Below, in pieces: positions 59,863 through 64,000 of a stretch of DNA of 64,000 nucleotides. Within the stretch, counting starts at the first letter, position 1. Each line of letters starts with the position of its first letter. Both the position numbers and the translations under genes were made by a program. The notes beneath the pieces are model-generated. The model worked only from the letters and a program-made list of their open reading frames with translations, was not told where the DNA came from and did not search any database. Origin of the DNA: Sporichthya brevicatena (GTDB taxonomy: Bacteria > Actinomycetota > Actinomycetes > Sporichthyales > Sporichthyaceae); contig NZ_BAAAHE010000020.1 in the NCBI RefSeq assembly GCF_039525035.1, forward strand, positions 109,703-173,702. Reading direction: 5' to 3'.

Positions 59863-60681
59863 TCAGACCTCCGCCGGGTCGAAGTTGACGTCGAGGGACT
59901 CCTCGACGGCCTCACTGCCGAGATACGCCGCCCGGACCAGGTCCGAGGTTCCGACCTCCCGGGCCGTTCCCTCGAAGATCGGTTTGCCGAAGTCCAGGAC
60001 GTGGATGTAGTCGCAGGTGGACATGACCAGCGACATGTCGTGCTCGACGATCAGGATCCCCACCCCGCGATCGGCGACCAGCGAGCGCAGGATTTCGCCG
60101 AACCGCTTGGTCTCGGTCTTGTCCAGGCCGGAGGACGGCTCGTCGAGCAGCATGACCTGGAAGCCGCCGGCCATGCAGCGGGCGAGTTCGACCAGACGCC
60201 GCTGACCGGTCGACAGGTCCGCGGGCCGACGGTCGATCAGGTTCGTGATGCCGCACGCCTCGATCGCCTCGTCGACGGCGGCGGCGACGACACCGGCGTC
60301 CGAGCGCCGACCCAGGATGTGCCGCCACGGCTTCGACCCGGCGAGCCCGGCCTCCCGGCCGAGCGAGACGTTGTCCCGCACCGTGAGCGAGTCGAACAGT
60401 TCCATCCGCTGGAACGTGCGCCCCAGGCCCTTCTGCGCGCGGTGGTGCGGGGTCGAACCGGTGACGTCCTCCCCGAAGAGATGGACGGTTCCCGAGGTCG
60501 GCCGGAGCAGGCCGGTGCAGGCGTTGAAGGTCGTCGTCTTGCCGGCACCGTTCGGTCCGATCAGGCCCGTGATCCGGCCCTTCGGGGCGTCCAGGCTGAT
60601 CCGGTCCACCGCCAGGTGACCGCCGTAGCGGACCGACACCTCACGCACCGCAAGACCGTCGACGACGTCCTGACCAGCCAC
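59863..60681 (-). CDS. livG: ABC transporter ATP-binding protein LivG
   Basis: 272-residue ATPase. Walker A is GLIGPNGAGKTTTFNACTG, the signature reads DLSTGQRRLVELAR, Walker B is QVMLLDEPSSGLDKTETKRF, and the H-loop is ILIVEHDMSLVMSTCDYI. The C-terminal extension is that of the BCA_ABC_TP_C type. It is transcribed away from the membrane-module genes starting at 60889, across a regulatory gap. Confidence 0.93.
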   Translation of the reverse strand: MAGQDVVDGLAVREVSVRYGGHLAVDRISLDAPKGRITGLIGPNGAGKTTTFNACTGLLRPTSGTVHLFGEDVTGSTPHHRAQKGLGRTFQRMELFDSLTVRDNVSLGREAGLAGSKPWRHILGRRSDAGVVAAAVDEAIEACGITNLIDRRPADLSTGQRRLVELARCMAGGFQVMLLDEPSSGLDKTETKRFGEILRSLVADRGVGILIVEHDMSLVMSTCDYIHVLDFGKPIFEGTAREVGTSDLVRAAYLGSEAVEESLDVNFDPAEV

Positions 60682-60702
60682 TTCGCCTCCAGAACCTACA
60701 GG

Positions 60703-60826
60703 GTCTAGACAAATGGACCATGCATCTGAACACTGTGTCCAGACAAGACGGCCAAGCTAGCACAGATGTGATTGAACCCACACGAAACGTCTGTATAGTA
60801 CCTGCTGGCTACATGGAGTCCAGACA
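60703..60826. promoter_or_regulatory. Three GTCYAGACA direct repeats
   Basis: GTCTAGACA (60703), GTCCAGACA (60737) and GTCCAGACA (60818), plus AATCCAGTCTC and AATCCAGATCC further on, in the 207-bp AT-richer divergent gap between livG and the 60889 gene. The first contains the perfect 8-bp palindrome GTCTAGAC. Probably binding sites for a regulator of both directions. Confidence 0.5.
60772..60799 (+). promoter_or_regulatory. Housekeeping-type promoter before the 60889 gene
   Basis: TTGAAC (60772-60777) and TATAGT (60794-60799) with a 16-base spacer, an unusually good -35/-10 pair for so GC-rich a genome. It lies 90 bp upstream of ATG 60889 and between two GTCCAGACA repeats. Confidence 0.5.
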
Positions 60827-60888
60827 CTCAATCCAGTCTCGAGATCGAATCCAGATCCATCGCTGATGTCGGCGAAGGGAGGCGGCGA

Positions 60889-62334
60889 ATGCCGCGCACA
60901 CGAGGGCTCGCGAGGAACACGTCCTGGCTGATGCCCGGGCTCGTCGGCGTCGCTCTGGTCGGAGCGTCCACGCTGGCGTGGACTCCGGCCGCGGACGCGG
61001 ACGTCGAGTCCTTCTACAACGCGAGCGCCCGATCGGTCGTGGTCGATGCGTACTTCACGAACTCGACCATCCCGGGCGGCGTCCGCCCCGAGGGCGGTGG
61101 GCCGCAGACCGACGTCGCGCAGTCCTCGCTCGACAAGGGCGACGCGAACGCGTCGTTCCCGTACTTCGGTGACTACGTGCCGACCGCGCCCGGTGTGGTG
61201 TCGGGTCTGTTCGGTATCCCGGTGCCGCCGTACCCGTTGACGGCGTCCTCGACGTTCGGCAGCGCGCCTGCGCGGGTGAACTACCCGGGCATCGAACTCT
61301 CGGCGACGAGCCGTTCGACCTCGACGGTCGCGGACGCGATCGCCGGCTCGGCCGGATCTGGCGCGGTGTCACATTCCGAGGTGGACGAGAGCCCGGACGG
61401 CAACGTGGTCGCGAACGCGACCGCGTCCTCGCCGCTGACGGTGCTCGGTCCGCTGGTGAGCCTGAAGGGCTTCGACTCGGCGGTCTCGGTGGTCGCGGAC
61501 GCGAACGGCACGCTGACCCGGACCTCCAACTTCACGATCGACGAGATCTCGATCCCCGGCCTGGTGCTGCGGATCCCGGAGCAGACGCCGAGTTCGTACC
61601 CGATCCCGTTCCCGGTGCCGATCCCCGGCGTTCCGGCTCCGGAGCCGATCCCGGCTCCGCCGCTGCCGATCCCGAACGGGGGTGCGACGCTGGTCGAGCC
61701 GAAGATCGGGTTCATCAACGGCTACTTCGTCGTCACCCAGCCCTTCGAGGGTGAGACGCAGAAGTACGCCGTTCCGGCCGACGCCGTGGTCGACGCGTTC
61801 AAGGCTCAGGGTGTGACGCTGGCCTACACCGCGCCGCGTGAGCTCAAGGACGGCATCACCGGTGGGGTGTTCACCGTGAACTACACGTTCCCGGCGCCGC
61901 CGGAGAACCCCTTCTACCAGGGCGAGACCCCGGCGACGTTCATCGTCGGTGCGACCGCCGCGATGGTGCAGCGGGCCCCCGAGACCGCGGGCGGTCCCGA
62001 GGGTGGCCTGGGTGCCGTCCCGGCCGTCGACGCGGCCGGTGCCGGCTCCGGCGGTCTGCCGCTGGCACCCGCCCCGGCCACCGACCTCGCGGGCATCGGA
62101 GCGCTGCCCGCCACCCCGGCCGGGGGAGTCCCCACGGTCGACTTCGCGCCCCAGGCCGGAGCCGGTGACGCCGCGTCAGGCGTCGGCGCGGCCCTGATGT
62201 CGGCGGGGTTGCCCGCCTTCCTGTCCAGCGACTTCTCGGCCATTTATCTGGCCCTGGTCGGTCTCACGCTGCTCGGTCTGCTGGCCGCAGCGTTCCTCGG
62301 TGCAAAGGGAGTGTCGGCGCGATGGAATTCCTGA
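60889..62334 (+). CDS. Large secreted, membrane-anchored protein of unknown function
   Basis: 481 residues: signal peptide (hydrophobic about 14-31, cleavage near AADADVES), a beta-rich Ser/Thr/Val domain to about residue 215, a proline-rich hinge (VPIPGVPAPEPIPAPPLPIP), a second beta domain, a Gly/Ala/Pro linker, and a C-terminal membrane helix (YLALVGLTLLGLLAAAFLG) with a short basic tail. It looks like a cell-surface protein. ATG 60889 follows AGGGAGG. The next gene starts within its last codons. It is inserted between livG and livH, so it probably serves the same importer; I do not recognise the family. Confidence 0.8.
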   Translation: MPRTRGLARNTSWLMPGLVGVALVGASTLAWTPAADADVESFYNASARSVVVDAYFTNSTIPGGVRPEGGGPQTDVAQSSLDKGDANASFPYFGDYVPTAPGVVSGLFGIPVPPYPLTASSTFGSAPARVNYPGIELSATSRSTSTVADAIAGSAGSGAVSHSEVDESPDGNVVANATASSPLTVLGPLVSLKGFDSAVSVVADANGTLTRTSNFTIDEISIPGLVLRIPEQTPSSYPIPFPVPIPGVPAPEPIPAPPLPIPNGGATLVEPKIGFINGYFVVTQPFEGETQKYAVPADAVVDAFKAQGVTLAYTAPRELKDGITGGVFTVNYTFPAPPENPFYQGETPATFIVGATAAMVQRAPETAGGPEGGLGAVPAVDAAGAGSGGLPLAPAPATDLAGIGALPATPAGGVPTVDFAPQAGAGDAASGVGAALMSAGLPAFLSSDFSAIYLALVGLTLLGLLAAAFLGAKGVSARWNS

Positions 62335-62636
62335 ACCTGGTTCGGTCCCAGTGGGACCGCACGATCGCGATCGCGTGCGCGCTGGCCGGCGCGGTGTCCC
62401 TGTTGATCGGGTGGATCGGCACGTCGGGGACCGAGCATGTGGCCGAGCAGTTGCCCTACATCGTCTCGGCTGGTCTGACCGGGGTGTTCCTGCTCGGGGT
62501 CGCGGCGGTGCTGTGGATCACCGCGGACCTGCGGGACGAGTGGCGTGAGCTGCGCCGGGTCGGGAATCTGCTCGAGCGCGAACTCGGTGTTCGGGAGCTG
62601 GAAGCGCGTGGTGCGGGCGCCCATGTCCGCAGTTGA
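62322..62636 (+). CDS. Small two-helix membrane protein
   Basis: 104 residues with two membrane segments (IAIACALAGAVSLLIGWIG and IVSAGLTGVFLLGVAAVLWI) and a charged C-terminal helix (DLRDEWRELRRVGNLLERE). It overlaps the preceding gene by 13 bases and the next by 14, indicating strict co-translation. No known domain. Possibly a structural partner of the transport module. Confidence 0.75.
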   Translation: MEFLNLVRSQWDRTIAIACALAGAVSLLIGWIGTSGTEHVAEQLPYIVSAGLTGVFLLGVAAVLWITADLRDEWRELRRVGNLLERELGVRELEARGAGAHVRS

Positions 62637-63288
62637 GACCTCCGGGACGACTGCGGTGAACACCGGTGCCGTGAACGCGGACGACACCGAAGCCATCGAG
62701 GTCGACCGCCCGGCCACCGCCGGGCCCTCGAGCCCGCGCCGCCGGCGGCGCTATCTGCGCGAGCCGGTGCCGTGGCGCCGGTCGGACCTGACCCGGGCGG
62801 TGGTGCTCGCGGTGCTCGGTGCGGCGATCGGGGTGTGGTCCTGGATCGGTGTGAGTGGCGAGGTTCGCCTGCGGGAGCAGGAGGTGTGGGTCGTGGTGGC
62901 GTGCTTCGGTGCGGCGGTGGCCGCCTGCGGCGCGGTCTACTTCCTGACCGTCGCCTCCCGTGAGGTCCGCCTCGGTCAGCGGCAGCTGATGTTCGACCTC
63001 GCCGACGTGATGGGCTGGTCGGTGACGGTCACCAAGCGCGGCCGGCTGCAGCTGCACGCCGCCGACGAGCCCGAGGGGACCACGACCGAGTCGGCGGCCG
63101 AGGAGTCGCTCGCGCTGGTGGTCGGCCCGGGCATGACGATCGTCCACCGCACGCACTGCCCGATCGCCCGCGGCAAGGCCGTGACGGAGATCAGCGCCGC
63201 GGACGCGGTCGCGCGTGGATTCGGTGAGTGCGGGGTCTGCCGGAGCAGCCTCGCCGGTGAGCTGCACGGGGAGGTGCCGGTCGCATGA
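62623..63288 (+). CDS. Membrane protein with C-terminal metal-binding motif
   Basis: 221 residues: a basic N-terminal tail (SPRRRRRYLREPVPWRRSD), two membrane helices (VVLAVLGAAIGVWSWIGVSG and VVVACFGAAVAACGAVYFLT), then a soluble domain ending in a His/Cys cluster: IVHRTHCPIARGK and GFGECGVCRSSLAG. The H-x-x-x-C / C-x-x-C pattern suggests zinc or another metal site, like the Ada-type zinc pocket in spacing style only. It overlaps the small membrane protein gene upstream and livH downstream. Function unknown. Confidence 0.75.
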   Translation: MSAVETSGTTAVNTGAVNADDTEAIEVDRPATAGPSSPRRRRRYLREPVPWRRSDLTRAVVLAVLGAAIGVWSWIGVSGEVRLREQEVWVVVACFGAAVAACGAVYFLTVASREVRLGQRQLMFDLADVMGWSVTVTKRGRLQLHAADEPEGTTTESAAEESLALVVGPGMTIVHRTHCPIARGKAVTEISAADAVARGFGECGVCRSSLAGELHGEVPVA

Positions 63289-64000
63289 ACGAGTACCTGC
63301 CTTATCTGATTTTCGGTGTGGTCACGGGTTCGGTGTACGGCATCTGCGCCATGGGTCTGGTGCTGACGTACAAGACCTCGGGCGTGTTCAACTTCGGTCA
63401 CGGCGCGGTCTGCGCGCTCTCGGCCTACGCCTTCTTCGACCTGCGACAGCAGCAGGGCATGGCGTGGCCGGTGGCGGCGTTCGTGGTGGTGTTCGTGATC
63501 GGCCCGCTGGTGGGTCTGGTGATGGAGCGCCTGGCCGCGGGTCTGGCGCCGGTCTCCACGGCCTACAAGATCGTGGGCACGGTCGGTCTGCTGGTGTTCA
63601 TCCAGGCGCTCATCGTCCTGCGTTACACCGGTCAGGGTCGCCGGTTCGACTACTTCCTCCCGCAGGACGAGGCGTTCTCGATCTCCGGCGTGGGTGTGAC
63701 GGTGGATCAGTGCATCACCGTCGGCATCGGCGCCGCGGCCGCGATCGGGTTGTTCGCCTTCTTCCGCTACACCCGCCTCGGGACCGCGATCCGCGGTGTG
63801 GTCGATGACCCGCAGCTGCTCGACATGACCGGGGAGTCCCCGACCCGGGTCCGCCGCACGGCGTGGGTGATCGGCTCGATCTTCGCCTCCGCGTCCGGGA
63901 TCCTGTTCGCCTCCACCCAGCAGCAGGTCGACGTCAACGTCCTCGCGGTCCTGATCGTGCAGGCCTTCGGCGCCGCCACGATCGCGCTGTTCCGCAACCT
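63285..64000 (+). CDS. livH: ABC transporter permease LivH (runs off the window)
   Basis: Open from ATG 63285 to the window end (238 codons seen). It begins MNEYLPYLIFGVVTGSVYGI and has the LivH-type YKTSGVFNFGHGAVCALSAY near residue 30 and RYTRLGTAIRGVVDDPQLL, with repeated hydrophobic helices. It should form the membrane channel with LivM, which lies beyond the window. It overlaps the preceding gene by four bases, tying the three unknown membrane proteins to this importer. Confidence 0.93.
   Translation, partial: MNEYLPYLIFGVVTGSVYGICAMGLVLTYKTSGVFNFGHGAVCALSAYAFFDLRQQQGMAWPVAAFVVVFVIGPLVGLVMERLAAGLAPVSTAYKIVGTVGLLVFIQALIVLRYTGQGRRFDYFLPQDEAFSISGVGVTVDQCITVGIGAAAAIGLFAFFRYTRLGTAIRGVVDDPQLLDMTGESPTRVRRTAWVIGSIFASASGILFASTQQQVDVNVLAVLIVQAFGAATIALFRN

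Noticed and set aside
60703-60711. DasR (dre) site
   Set aside because: Only the GTCTAGAC core fits; the required flanking symmetry is missing on the right and no amino-sugar gene is nearby.
1-64000. tRNA, rRNA or insertion-sequence genes
   Set aside because: Most gaps are short and all were read on both strands; no cloverleaf, rRNA segment or transposase motif was found.

Overview
This is a very GC-rich, gene-dense window from the chromosome of an actinomycete. The gene order is that of a conserved actinobacterial core region. From memory it parallels Mycobacterium tuberculosis Rv0500A to Rv0555 (small HTH protein, bTHX, GalE2-like epimerase, PlsC-like acyltransferase, SerB1-like HAD, hemA-C-D-B, hemL, ccdA-resB-ccsB, menA, menE, menB, menC, menD) and the Streptomyces acuC / bldN / rex-hemA neighbourhood. 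A BldN-type sigma factor with a long N-terminal extension beside an RsbN-like membrane protein suggests a filamentous, sporulating genus outside Streptomyces (Sporichthya-like is a guess). No rRNA, tRNA, transposase or CRISPR array was seen.

Layout. 0.1-6.8 kb: DUF445 protein, a conserved hypothetical, AcuC-type deacetylase, a predicted phosphatase, a MerR/excisionase-like HTH protein, the 32-residue ribosomal protein bTHX, an epimerase and an acyltransferase. 6.9-10.3 kb (minus strand): RsbN-like DUF5667 protein, BldN-type sigma and a HAD phosphatase. 10.3-17.9 kb: acyl-CoA ligase/glutaredoxin pair, then the redox-controlled operon rex-hemA-hemC-hemD-hemB with a probable Rex operator. 18-23.3 kb: two paralogous secreted proteins, an MFS transporter operon, a GIDE-domain membrane protein and Hsp20. 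23.4-28.8 kb: hemL, a histidine phosphatase and the system II cytochrome c maturation genes ccdA-resB-ccsB. 28.8-33.1 kb: small membrane proteins, menA, a VOC protein and menE.

33.4-48 kb is a catabolic island that separates menE from menB. It encodes an LLM flavin monooxygenase, an alpha/beta hydrolase, a TetR regulator, a tandem-fused acyl-CoA dehydrogenase, an enoyl-CoA hydratase, an acyl-CoA ligase, an SCP2 protein, a 3Fe-4S ferredoxin with a P450, a CaiB-type CoA-transferase, a homogentisate-dioxygenase-like cupin, a second P450 and a FAD oxidoreductase. Three transcription start regions of the island carry the same 17-bp palindrome, so one regulator probably controls the whole pathway, which looks like CoA-dependent breakdown of a hydrophobic or aromatic carboxylate. 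Menaquinone genes resume at 48-52.5 kb (menB, a sulfotransferase, menC, menD).

52.6-56.9 kb holds a three-gene lipid- or carotenoid-like operon (DUF3556 membrane protein, FAD oxidoreductase, CrtC-like protein). From 57 kb to the window end is a branched-chain-amino-acid-type ABC importer (TetR, lipoprotein, LivF, LivG, LivH) interrupted by a three-gene membrane module of unknown function.

The most unusual structural feature is a set of at least five families of dispersed inverted or clustered repeats in intergenic gaps. They often run over stop codons and in some cases into the ends of coding regions, and they sit at both borders of the catabolic island.
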